In this document: piece after piece, positions 1 through 6,091 of the stretch
How the letters are laid out: every line of letters starts with the position of its first letter
Position numbering within the stretch: the first letter of the stretch is position 1
Source: Pseudomonadota bacterium
GTDB taxonomy: Bacteria > Pseudomonadota > Gammaproteobacteria > Burkholderiales > Burkholderiaceae_B
Direction: 5' to 3'
Assembly (NCBI GenBank): GCA_023389535.1
Contig: JAEWEH010000266.1
Coordinates: forward strand, 1 to 9,430
DNA: 9,430 nucleotides
The notes under the pieces: model-generated
The model's input: the letters and a program-made list of their open reading frames with translations, nothing else
The model's database searches: none
What the model was told of the DNA's origin: nothing
Made by a program: the position numbers and the translations under genes

Positions 1-253
1 GCGCGCCAATGTTGCCCAGGCCCAGCACCGCCGTGCCGTTGGTGATCACCCCCACCAGATTGCCCCGGCCCGTGTAGCGAAAAGCGTTGCGCTCGTCGGC
101 CACGATTTCCTCGCACGCCGCCGCCACACCGGGCGTGTAGGCCAGGCCCAGGTCGCGCTGGGTAACCAGCGGCTTGGACGCCGTGACGGAAATTTTCCCG
201 GGAACCGGGAATTCGTGGTAATCCAGGGCTGCCTGGCGGTCTGCCGTATTCAT
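1..253 (-). CDS. maeB: NADP-dependent malic enzyme, N-terminal part (gene runs off the left edge)
   Basis: Cytosolic enzyme that oxidatively decarboxylates malate to pyruvate, making NADPH. Only the first 84 residues are present. They carry family hallmarks: residues 38-44 AYTPGVA with the conserved active-site tyrosine (Tyr39), then YTGRGNLVGVITNGTAVLGLG (about 60-80) leading into the dinucleotide-binding region. The ATG at 253-251 is preceded by GAGGAAAGA on the minus strand, a good ribosome binding site, so the start is well supported. Bacterial MaeB proteins are usually about 750 residues with a C-terminal phosphotransacetylase-like domain; whether that domain exists here cannot be seen. 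The gene is divergent from the LysR-type regulator gene at 403, with a 149-base spacer. NAD-linked malic enzymes share these motifs, so cofactor specificity is inferred from the MaeB-like sequence. Confidence 0.92.
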   Translation of the reverse strand, partial: MNTADRQAALDYHEFPVPGKISVTASKPLVTQRDLGLAYTPGVAAACEEIVADERNAFRYTGRGNLVGVITNGTAVLGLGNIGA

Positions 254-326
254 TCTTTCCTCACCATATAAGCGGCAACGCGGCATGCCCCCTTGGCAAA
301 TCGCCGTAGCCGTATCTCTATGACTA

Positions 327-341
327 GTATAGGGACTATAC
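327..341. promoter_or_regulatory. Putative LysR-type operator (dyad GTATAG-N3-CTATAC)
   Basis: GTATAGGGACTATAC has perfect 6-base inverted arms around a 3-base centre and satisfies the T-N11-A rule of LysR-type boxes. A further CTAT at 318-321 pairs with ATAG at 329-332 across 7 bases, also T-N11-A spaced, so sites may overlap in tandem. The dyad lies between the divergent maeB and lysR genes, 62 bases upstream of the lysR start. On the minus strand it contains two hexamers close to a -10 box: TATAGT (340-335) and TATACT (331-326). A bound regulator would therefore probably touch the maeB promoter. The dyad and hexamers are read from sequence; binding is inference. Confidence 0.5.
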
Positions 342-402
342 ATGAGGAAATTATTTTCAATTAACATGGAGATATTAGCTGCAGCTTATACCTGGACTCT
401 CC

Positions 403-1380
403 GTGGACGTTTTTTCGCCCGATGCTATCTCTTTAAAGCTCGTTAACCGGCTGAAGGTGCGCCATCTTGCCCTATTGCTCCAAATACAGGAACAAGGCTC
501 TTTGACGCGAGTGGCCGAATATATGTCCACCAGCCAACCCGCCGTGACGCACGCCTTGGCCGAACTGGAAGAAATGTTCGGCACCCGGCTGTTCGACCGA
601 ACCGCGCGAGGCATGACCGTGACAGAACAAGGCGCAGTCGTGCTGGACCGCGCCCGCGCCATGCTTAAAGATTTAGGCTCGCTGACACAGGATATGGAGG
701 CAGTGGCCGCCGGCCGCGAAGGCCATCTGAATGTCGGTGTAACGCCTTTCGTTTCCGGGCAATTGCTGTCACAAGCCATGCAGCTTGCCACCCAGGATGC
801 GAAATCATTGACGATCACCCTGCATGATGGCACCAGCGCCCAGCTACTGCCGCGGCTCCAGGACCATACGCTGGACTTGCTGATCGGCCGCGCCGTCGCG
901 ACCGTAGACATGGCCGGCGTGCAGCATGAAGCGCTCTATCATCAACCGCCCCGCCTGATCGCCAGCCGCCGCCTGACCGCCCGCCTGGCTCGCGGGCGCC
1001 TGGACTGGCCGATGCTGCGCGACATGGACTGGATACTGGGCCCGCGCCACACCACAATACGCAACCAGGTGATCAATCTGTTCCTGCAGGCCGGGTTGGC
1101 GCCGCCCTTGCCGACCATCGAAAGCCTTTCAGCCAAGCTGATCGGGGAAATCATTGCGGTCAGCGACCGCTGTGTCTCGATCGTCCCGGCGGATATCGCC
1201 GAAGAGCTTGCGCGCGTTGCTGGCGTGGCGATCGTGCCTTACTCTCTGGAATGGACGCTGCCACCCATCGCTCTGTTCACACGGTCCGAAGGGCGCTCGC
1301 GCGAGGCAGTCAGACGTTTCGCGCAAGCCCTGCGCGCAAGCTGCCAGATGGCGGCCGGACGCGGCAGCCATGTCGACTAA
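403..1380 (+). CDS. LysR-type transcriptional regulator
   Basis: DNA-binding regulator of 325 residues, a usual length for the family. The N-terminal winged helix-turn-helix spans about residues 17-76 (LKVRHLALLLQI, GSLTRVAEYM, recognition helix around SQPAVTHALAELE, then GTRLFDRTARGMTVTEQG). A type 2 periplasmic-binding-protein effector domain follows from about residue 107 (LNVGVTPFVSGQLL onward). The 'LKVRHLALL' opening resembles the GbpR/PcaQ branch, which often senses aromatic or sugar acids; the ligand here is unknown. The start is GTG at 403: the frame is closed upstream by TAG at 376-378 and no ATG lies between, although CTG at 379 cannot be excluded. The ribosome binding site is weak. 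The gene is divergent from maeB and its 3' end overlaps the DUF3293 gene by 11 bases. It probably regulates itself and possibly maeB through the dyad at 327-341; this is inferred. Confidence 0.9.
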   Translation: MDVFSPDAISLKLVNRLKVRHLALLLQIQEQGSLTRVAEYMSTSQPAVTHALAELEEMFGTRLFDRTARGMTVTEQGAVVLDRARAMLKDLGSLTQDMEAVAAGREGHLNVGVTPFVSGQLLSQAMQLATQDAKSLTITLHDGTSAQLLPRLQDHTLDLLIGRAVATVDMAGVQHEALYHQPPRLIASRRLTARLARGRLDWPMLRDMDWILGPRHTTIRNQVINLFLQAGLAPPLPTIESLSAKLIGEIIAVSDRCVSIVPADIAEELARVAGVAIVPYSLEWTLPPIALFTRSEGRSREAVRRFAQALRASCQMAAGRGSHVD

Positions 1381-1798
1381 GCACGACCCCAAGCTAGAAG
1401 CAGCCTTTTTGGCGGCCCAATATACCCTGCACGCGCCCCACGGCGATATTGCGCTCGCCATAGGGCGGTACAGCGCCCCGCTGGCCGGACTGATGGCCGC
1501 CAGGAATTGGACCTCGCTGGCATTGATCACCGCCTACAACCCTGCCGCGCACAAACAAGATGCCGCGGCCAACGCCCGCGCACAGCTGGCCTTGTGGCAA
1601 TGGGCGCAAGATTCGGGATTTCCTTGCATGCCGGGCCACAATAGCGCGCCTGACGGCGGTGAACCTGTCGAGCCCACGGTGGCCATCGCGGGCGCGAGTT
1701 TGACGCTAGCGCGATCTCTTGCAGCCCGGTTCGGGCAACTGGCCTTCGTCTACATCAACGCTGACGCGATGCCAAAGCTGGTCTGGTCGGAAGGCTAA
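1370..1798 (+). CDS. DUF3293 domain-containing protein
   Basis: Small, probably cytosolic protein of 142 residues and unknown function. It matches the DUF3293 pattern as I know it: a 'LALITAYNP' strand (about residues 49-57), an R/Q-rich helix (ARAQLALWQWAQ), a central glycine/proline stretch ending in EP (about 94-104), then an 'AxSLAARFGQLAFVYINADAMPKLVW' tail. No signal peptide or membrane segment is visible. The ATG at 1370 lies inside the last codons of the lysR gene (11 shared bases, different frame), so translation is probably coupled. The open frame extends upstream to 1154, but that part is antisense-free shadow of lysR with no family similarity. No clear Shine-Dalgarno sequence is present. 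The overlap says only that it is co-transcribed with the regulator; a shared role is not shown. Confidence 0.8.
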   Translation: MSTKHDPKLEAAFLAAQYTLHAPHGDIALAIGRYSAPLAGLMAARNWTSLALITAYNPAAHKQDAAANARAQLALWQWAQDSGFPCMPGHNSAPDGGEPVEPTVAIAGASLTLARSLAARFGQLAFVYINADAMPKLVWSEG

Positions 1799-2060
1799 GA
1801 GCTGTCCGACCTCTACAAGCGACCCCACAGTTACAAGCAAATACAAATTAATCGTCGTTCACAAATCACGGCACTTGCATCGCTAACAGCAAGCCAATAG
1901 AGCAAGATGATGAAGATTGCAAGAATTTAGGTGATATTTTCACGACAAAGAGCGAATTTACGGACTTGCCGGCCGGTTCCCGCACACCTACCATGGCGCT
2001 TCACTACAAGGCACAGGGGTTTTCTGATCCCGCCTTACGTTACCACCAAGAAAGACCTGC
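1799..2060. other. Gene-free AT-richer spacer upstream of bioB
   Basis: No open frame here resembles a known protein. The stretch 1830-1960 is clearly richer in A and T than the flanking genes, as expected for a promoter region. I looked for a BirA-type operator (TTGT-AACC / GGTT-ACAA dyad) and did not see one, nor a convincing hairpin plus T-run to end the lysR-DUF3293 transcript. A short palindrome CCGGCCGG lies at 1969-1976. Confidence 0.6.
1966..1994 (+). promoter_or_regulatory. bioB: Candidate sigma-70 promoter for bioB
   Basis: TTGCCG (1966-1971) and TACCAT (1989-1994) are separated by 17 bases, each matching four of six consensus positions. Transcription would begin near 2001, giving a leader of about 60 bases before the bioB ATG. 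A second candidate is the extended -10 TGATATTTT at 1932-1940, which has no good -35. Both are weak, as expected from eye inspection in a GC-rich genome. Confidence 0.25.
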
Positions 2061-3104
2061 ATGACCGAAACGATTGAATTGCGCCGGCTGCCATCCGGCA
2101 ACGCGGAAGCAATAAGCCAACGCTGGACTATCCAGTCCATCCTGGAGCTCTATGAATTGCCGCTGCTCGATTTGCTTCTGAAAGCGCAGAGTGAACACCG
2201 CCTTCATCACGAAGCCAACACCGTCCAGTTCTCCAGCCTGCTGTCGATCAAGACCGGCGCGTGTCCGGAGGACTGCGCCTATTGCCCGCAATCATCCCGC
2301 CATGATACCGGCTTGAAAAGCGAGGCCTTGATGCCGCTGAACGAGGTGCTGGCTGCCGCCCAAAAGGCCAAGGACAGCGGCGCCCAGCGCTTTTGCATGG
2401 GCGCGGCATGGCGCTCGCCCACCGCTCGCCAGGTCGACGCAGTAGCTGAAATGGTTGCCGAAGTGAAGGCAATGGGCCTTGAAACCTGTGTCACCCTTGG
2501 GATGCTGAAGGACGGCCAGGCCGAACAATTGCGCGATGCCGGCCTGGACTATTACAACCATAACCTCGACACCTCGCCCGAGTTCTACGACCGGATCATC
2601 TCCACGCGGGTCTACCAGGACAGGCTCGACACCCTGGAACGCGTGCGCGGCGCAGGGCTCAATGTGTGCTGCGGCGGCATCGTTGGCATGGGGGAATCGC
2701 GCGCGGACCGCGCCGGATTGATCGGACAGCTGGCCAATATGTCGCCGCCGCCCGAATCCGTGCCCGTCAACAATCTCGTCAAGGTCGCCGGTACACCCTT
2801 GGACCAGGCGGACGATATCGATCCCTTCGAATTCGTGCGCACGATCGCGGTCGCTCGTATCACCATGCCCAAGGCGGTGGTTCGTCTGTCGGCCGGACGC
2901 GAGCAAATGGATGACGCCCTGCAGGCGCTGTGCTTCATGGCCGGCGCCAACTCCATCTTCTACGGCGACCAATTGCTGACTACGGCCAATCCCCAGCTTG
3001 AACGCGACAGGCAATTGCTGGCTCGCCTGGGTTTGTCGTCGGCCGAATCTGCGCAATCAGAAGCCGCAGCGCTGCAGTCTTGCGCCAGCGCGGATATGGA
3101 ATAA
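2061..3104 (+). CDS. bioB: Biotin synthase
   Basis: Radical-SAM enzyme that inserts sulfur into dethiobiotin, the last step of biotin synthesis, in the cytosol. The 347 residues are normal for a BioB. The CxxxCxxC motif that binds the [4Fe-4S] cluster and SAM is CPEDCAYC with Cys68, Cys72 and Cys75. Ligands of the sacrificial [2Fe-2S] cluster match the E. coli positions at a constant offset of 15: Cys112, Cys143, Cys203 and Arg275 (in VVRLSAGR). The '[13 protein letters not shown]' segment is also typical. The ATG follows a weak AAGAAAG ribosome site. No other biotin genes (bioF, bioA, bioD) lie beside it, so the pathway is split in this genome. A transporter gene follows after 24 bases. The C-terminal 30 residues are poorly conserved in the family and rich in Ala and Ser. 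Confidence 0.97.
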   Translation: MTETIELRRLPSGNAEAISQRWTIQSILELYELPLLDLLLKAQSEHRLHHEANTVQFSSLLSIKTGACPEDCAYCPQSSRHDTGLKSEALMPLNEVLAAAQKAKDSGAQRFCMGAAWRSPTARQVDAVAEMVAEVKAMGLETCVTLGMLKDGQAEQLRDAGLDYYNHNLDTSPEFYDRIISTRVYQDRLDTLERVRGAGLNVCCGGIVGMGESRADRAGLIGQLANMSPPPESVPVNNLVKVAGTPLDQADDIDPFEFVRTIAVARITMPKAVVRLSAGREQMDDALQALCFMAGANSIFYGDQLLTTANPQLERDRQLLARLGLSSAESAQSEAAALQSCASADME

Positions 3105-3128
3105 CCAACTCGCCTACACCTTTCGATC

Positions 3129-3977
3129 ATGTACACACTTATCATCAGCATCGCCTGCAGCGTGGCGGTGTCCGTGCTGCTCAAAATCGCCCGGCGGCAA
3201 AACATTGCCATAGACCAGGCGATCGCGGTGAACTATGTCGTGGCGGCGGGCCTGTGCGCGCTGCTGCTGCAGCCGCATCCTTCCACGCTCATGAGCCCGT
3301 CCACACCGTGGTGGGTATTGATTGCGCTGGGGATCCTGCTGCCCACCATATTCCTTGCCATGGCGGGCGCCGTGCGGCATGCCGGCATTGTGCTCAGCGA
3401 CGCCGCGCAAAGGCTGTCGCTGTTCATTCCGCTGATCGCGTCCTTCGTGCTGTTTGGCGAAGCGCTGTCGGGCAGCAAGCTGGCCGGCATTGGCATCGCC
3501 CTGACTGCCTTGATCTGCTTGCTGCTGCGGCCACGTGCACAGGCGGGCTCGGGCGAGACCGGCAAAGCCGTTCTGATGTTGCTGTCGGTATGGGTGGGCT
3601 ACGGCACCATCGATATTCTGTTCAAGCAGATGGCCAAGAGCGGCGCGGCCTTTTCCAGCAGCCTGCTGGTGTCTTTCGTGCTGGCCGGCGTGCTGATCTT
3701 CGCCTATCTGATTGTCCGACGTAGTCAATGGACGCAGCGCAATGTCGTGGCCGGCATCGTCTTGGGCCTGCTGAACTTCAGCAACATCTATTTTTACATT
3801 CGCGCCCACCAGGTCTTTCCGCAGAACCCGACGCTGGTGTTCTCGGCGATGAACATAGGCGTGATTTCGCTGGGCACCCTGGTCGGCGCCGGCTTCTTCA
3901 AGGAAAAGCTATCGTGGATCAATGCCTTGGGGGTAGCGCTGGCCATTACCGCCATCATCGTGCTGATTCCCCGGTGA
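3129..3977 (+). CDS. EamA-like (DMT superfamily) membrane transporter
   Basis: Inner-membrane protein of 282 residues built almost entirely of hydrophobic segments, consistent with about ten transmembrane helices in two repeated halves. Helix 1 starts at the N-terminus (MYTLIISIACSVAVSVLLKI). The first half ends with a 'SFVLFGEALSGSKLAGIGIAL' element and the second with 'GFFKEKLSWINALGVALAITAII'. These repeated E-L-(S) plus glycine-rich final helices are the EamA hallmark. Substrate is not predictable; members export amino acids, metabolites or drugs. It lies 24 bases after bioB on the same strand and is probably co-transcribed, but that alone does not make it a biotin transporter. I see no Shine-Dalgarno sequence before the ATG. 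Its last 69 bases overlap the convergent MFS gene. Confidence 0.85.
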   Translation: MYTLIISIACSVAVSVLLKIARRQNIAIDQAIAVNYVVAAGLCALLLQPHPSTLMSPSTPWWVLIALGILLPTIFLAMAGAVRHAGIVLSDAAQRLSLFIPLIASFVLFGEALSGSKLAGIGIALTALICLLLRPRAQAGSGETGKAVLMLLSVWVGYGTIDILFKQMAKSGAAFSSSLLVSFVLAGVLIFAYLIVRRSQWTQRNVVAGIVLGLLNFSNIYFYIRAHQVFPQNPTLVFSAMNIGVISLGTLVGAGFFKEKLSWINALGVALAITAIIVLIPR

Positions 3978-5405
3978 ATCCCCAGATAGCGGCATAACGC
4001 CGGGTTCCTGAACCGCCGCGCTCGGCATTCCGGCGGCCGCGAAACCGGGCTGCGCCGCCCTGCCCCCGGAATCGATGTCGGGCTGCATGGTGGCGCCGGC
4101 TTCCGGATCGGAGGGCGCAGGCGCGGCTTCTTCTTCGACCGGCTCGTGCGACACATCGCTTTCGATATCGACGCGAGGGTCCAGCGCAATGACGACGTTG
4201 GAACTTTGCAGGCTATCGGACATCGGCACAAAATGTGTGGGGGCATCCGGGCTGAGATGTGCCCCAGTGACGCGTTGCGGGCGGATCACGGCCACCAACA
4301 CGGTTGCACAAATGGAGATGAAGACAAAATACATGCTGGCATCCACTTGGCGCATCATCATGCCTGCCACCAGCGGGCCCACGCAGGCGCCCAGGCCATA
4401 GACCATGTACAAGATGGCGCTCAAACCCACGCGCCGCTCCTGGTCGACGTTATCGTTGGCAAAGGCCGCCCCCAACGGATAAAGCGTGAACTGCAATGCG
4501 CCGAAAGCACAGGAAAACGCCAGCAGCGCCCAGAACGGGAAGACCCACCAGCCCCATAAAGGAATGGCCAGCAGAAAGAGCACGAAAGCGTTGACCCGTA
4601 TCAGGCCGACGCGGTTGATACGGTCTGCCAGCCAGCCCAGCGGCCACTGTGCCAACAGGCCGGTCGCGACGGAAGCGGCCAGGAAGACGGCGACCTGGCT
4701 GTTGGACAGGCCCTGCTTGAGCGCATACACCGGCGCCAGGCCATAGAAAGCGCCGGTAAGCAGGCCGGCGATGAACAGTACCGTCAGCGACAGGGGCACC
4801 CTGGCCATGTAGTACTTGACCTGTATGGGCGCCGGAACCTGCAGCGCCGGGTGCAGGCGCCGGGTCAGCGCGATGGGCAGCAAGCACAGGGCCGAGCAGA
4901 TGCCTGCAAAAATCAAAGGCTGATAGTTCAGGGTGGGAAACAGTGTGAGCGACAGCTGGCCCAGCACCGTGCCCATGCTGGAACACACCATGTAAAAAGC
5001 AAATACCCGGCCACGCTGGTGGTTCTCGGTCTGCTCGTTCAACCAGCTTTCCAGCACCATGAATTGCGTGACCATGGCAATGCCGGCAATGAAGCGGAAA
5101 CCCAGCCAGGCCCACAGGTTATCCACCAGCGCCAGCACCAGCACCGTGATGGTGACGATGGCGGCCGTAGCGGAGTAAGCCCGTATGTGGCCTACCTGGA
5201 TAATGATCTTGTGGCCTATGCGTGCGCCAAAAACCAGGCCCAGGTAGTACACGGCGATCAGTCCGCCGACCCAGAGTTCCGATACGGATTGCGCGGTGAG
5301 GCGCAAGCCCATATAGGTATTGAACAGGCCCGACCCCACCAACAGCAGCAACGTAGCCAGGTAAAGCGAAAAAAAAGCGGCGATTGTCTGCACGATGGCG
5401 GGCAT
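3909..5405 (-). CDS. MFS transporter, YcaD-like, with long hydrophilic C-terminal tail
   Basis: Inner-membrane major facilitator superfamily protein of 498 residues. About twelve hydrophobic segments fill residues 1-375. The early 'TYMGLRL..SVSELWVGGLIAVYYLGLVFGARIGHKII' region and 'FMVLESWLNEQ' (about 116-125) resemble the YcaD branch. A second MFS-type loop, GWLADRINR, is at about 257-265. Substrate is unknown. Residues from about 376 to 498 are hydrophilic, with acidic and Pro/Ala/Gly-rich stretches (EPVEEEAAPAPSDPEAG at 421-437). This exceeds the roughly 400-430 residues I expect for the family. Its last 22 codons lie antisense to the EamA gene. The ATG at 5405-5403 follows an in-frame TAG. 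AGGAG (5421-5417) lies 11 bases upstream, a slightly long spacing. The peroxiredoxin gene ends 22 bases upstream on the same strand, so the two likely share a transcript. Confidence 0.88.
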   Translation of the reverse strand: MPAIVQTIAAFFSLYLATLLLLVGSGLFNTYMGLRLTAQSVSELWVGGLIAVYYLGLVFGARIGHKIIIQVGHIRAYSATAAIVTITVLVLALVDNLWAWLGFRFIAGIAMVTQFMVLESWLNEQTENHQRGRVFAFYMVCSSMGTVLGQLSLTLFPTLNYQPLIFAGICSALCLLPIALTRRLHPALQVPAPIQVKYYMARVPLSLTVLFIAGLLTGAFYGLAPVYALKQGLSNSQVAVFLAASVATGLLAQWPLGWLADRINRVGLIRVNAFVLFLLAIPLWGWWVFPFWALLAFSCAFGALQFTLYPLGAAFANDNVDQERRVGLSAILYMVYGLGACVGPLVAGMMMRQVDASMYFVFISICATVLVAVIRPQRVTGAHLSPDAPTHFVPMSDSLQSSNVVIALDPRVDIESDVSHEPVEEEAAPAPSDPEAGATMQPDIDSGGRAAQPGFAAAGMPSAAVQEPGVMPLSGDSPGNQHDDGGNGQRYPQGIDPR

Positions 5406-5427
5406 CGGAAACTATTCTCCTGTAGCG

Positions 5428-5934
5428 TTAACCCAATTGCGATAGTAATGTGCGCGCGTCGCTGACTTCGAACTGCCCGGCTTTTTCTACGTTCAGTTGC
5501 TTGACCACGCCATCGTCGATCAGCGCCGAATAACGCTGCGATCGCGTGCCCATGCCGCGTGCGGCCAGATCCAGTTCCAGGCCCAGTTTGGAGGTCCAGG
5601 CCGCACTGCCGTCAGCGAGCATGCGCACACGGCCCGCCACCCCCTGATCCCGGCCCCAGGCGCCCATGACGAAAGGATCGTTCACGGACACACACCAGAT
5701 TTCGTCCACGCCCTTGGCCTTTAGCTGATCGTGCAGCTCCAGATACCCGGGCAGATGCTTGGCCGAACATGTGGGAGTGAAGGCGCCCGGCACGGCGAAC
5801 AGTGCGATTTTCTTGCCGCGCAGCATATCGGCGACCTGGAAATTATTGGGCCCGACGGCGCAGGTTTCTGTGGCCGTTTCTATGAATTCGCCCAGGGTGC
5901 CGTCTGGCACGCGATCACCGACTTGAATAGACAT
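5428..5934 (-). CDS. Peroxiredoxin, Prx5-like
   Basis: Thiol peroxidase of 168 residues that reduces hydrogen peroxide and organic hydroperoxides in the cytosol. The active-site motif PGAFTPTCS spans residues 49-57, with peroxidatic Cys56 and Thr53. The conserved arginine partner is Arg131 in GTRSQRYS. The thioredoxin-fold pattern (IALFAVPGAFTPTC, then DEIWCVSVNDPFVMGAW) is that of the Prx5 group. Other cysteines are Cys25 and Cys81. The C-terminal cysteine that resolves the disulfide in human PRDX5 is absent, so recycling may use glutathione/glutaredoxin; this is inferred. The ATG is preceded by GGAG with 6 bases of spacing. It is the first gene of a likely two-gene unit with the MFS transporter and is divergent from moaC. 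A hairpin and T-run sit in its leader. Confidence 0.93.
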   Translation of the reverse strand: MSIQVGDRVPDGTLGEFIETATETCAVGPNNFQVADMLRGKKIALFAVPGAFTPTCSAKHLPGYLELHDQLKAKGVDEIWCVSVNDPFVMGAWGRDQGVAGRVRMLADGSAAWTSKLGLELDLAARGMGTRSQRYSALIDDGVVKQLNVEKAGQFEVSDARTLLSQLG

Positions 5935-5958
5935 AGCGCTCTCCGTGTGGAAGCAAGG

Positions 5959-5964
5959 ATTGTA
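5959..5964 (-). promoter_or_regulatory. Candidate -10 box (TACAAT) for the peroxiredoxin gene
   Basis: On the minus strand TACAAT matches five of six consensus bases and lies 24 bases before the start codon, leaving just enough room for a transcript that includes the GGAG site. The -35 position at 17-base spacing (CAGGCG, 5987-5982) is poor. A competing -10, TATGAT at 6006-6001, lies upstream of the hairpin. Which one is used decides whether the hairpin is transcribed. Confidence 0.25.
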
Positions 5965-5985
5965 AAAAGGCGCCGCAGCGGCGCC
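5964..5985 (-). terminator. Rho-independent terminator-like hairpin in the peroxiredoxin leader
   Basis: GGCGCC-GCAGC-GGCGCC (5969-5985, plus strand) is an inverted repeat. Its eight-base arms around a single A would fold as a stem of six or seven GC pairs. On the minus strand it is followed directly by TTTTT (5968-5964), the form of an intrinsic terminator for leftward transcription. No gene ends here on the minus strand, and the peroxiredoxin ATG is only 30 bases further on. It could be an attenuator, the end of a short leader RNA, or an operator-like dyad. The structure is seen; function is inferred. Confidence 0.5.
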
Positions 5986-6053
5986 TGCCGTAAAGGGTCT
6001 ATCATACGACGAGCAGGATGTTGCCGCTGCTCATGATTCGATGCAATTGCGTA

Positions 6054-6059
6054 TATGAT
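6054..6059 (+). promoter_or_regulatory. Candidate -10 box (TATGAT) for the moa operon
   Basis: TATGAT matches five of six consensus bases and lies 32 bases upstream of the moaC ATG, a sensible distance. No convincing -35 is found 16-18 bases upstream. The same 8-base word (TATGATAG) appears inverted at 5999-6006 (CTATCATA), so the divergent peroxiredoxin side has a mirror -10 candidate. Confidence 0.3.
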
Positions 6060-6091
6060 AGGGTCATTATCCTTACTAAGCTTTTGATGCA

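Noticed and set aside
1154..1369. Upstream extension of the DUF3293 reading frame
   Set aside because: This part overlaps the lysR effector domain in another frame and its translation is Ser/Arg-rich shadow. The family similarity starts only after ATG 1370.
1799..2060. Biotin-repressor (BirA) operator or riboswitch upstream of bioB
   Set aside because: I searched by eye for the TTGT-AACC/GGTT-ACAA dyad and for a structured leader and found neither.
2292..3056. Long open frame (254 codons) on the minus strand
   Set aside because: It lies entirely antisense to bioB, whose cluster ligands are all intact. The translation is rich in His, Gln and Arg with no domain I recognise, as expected for a shadow in GC-rich DNA.
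3114..3809. Minus-strand open frame of 231 codons
   Set aside because: Antisense shadow of the EamA transporter, with a composition heavy in Gln, His and Arg and no recognisable motif.
4450..5115. Minus-strand open frame of 221 codons inside the MFS gene
   Set aside because: Same strand but different frame from the MFS gene, whose membrane segments are continuous throughout. No sign of a frameshift joining the two frames.
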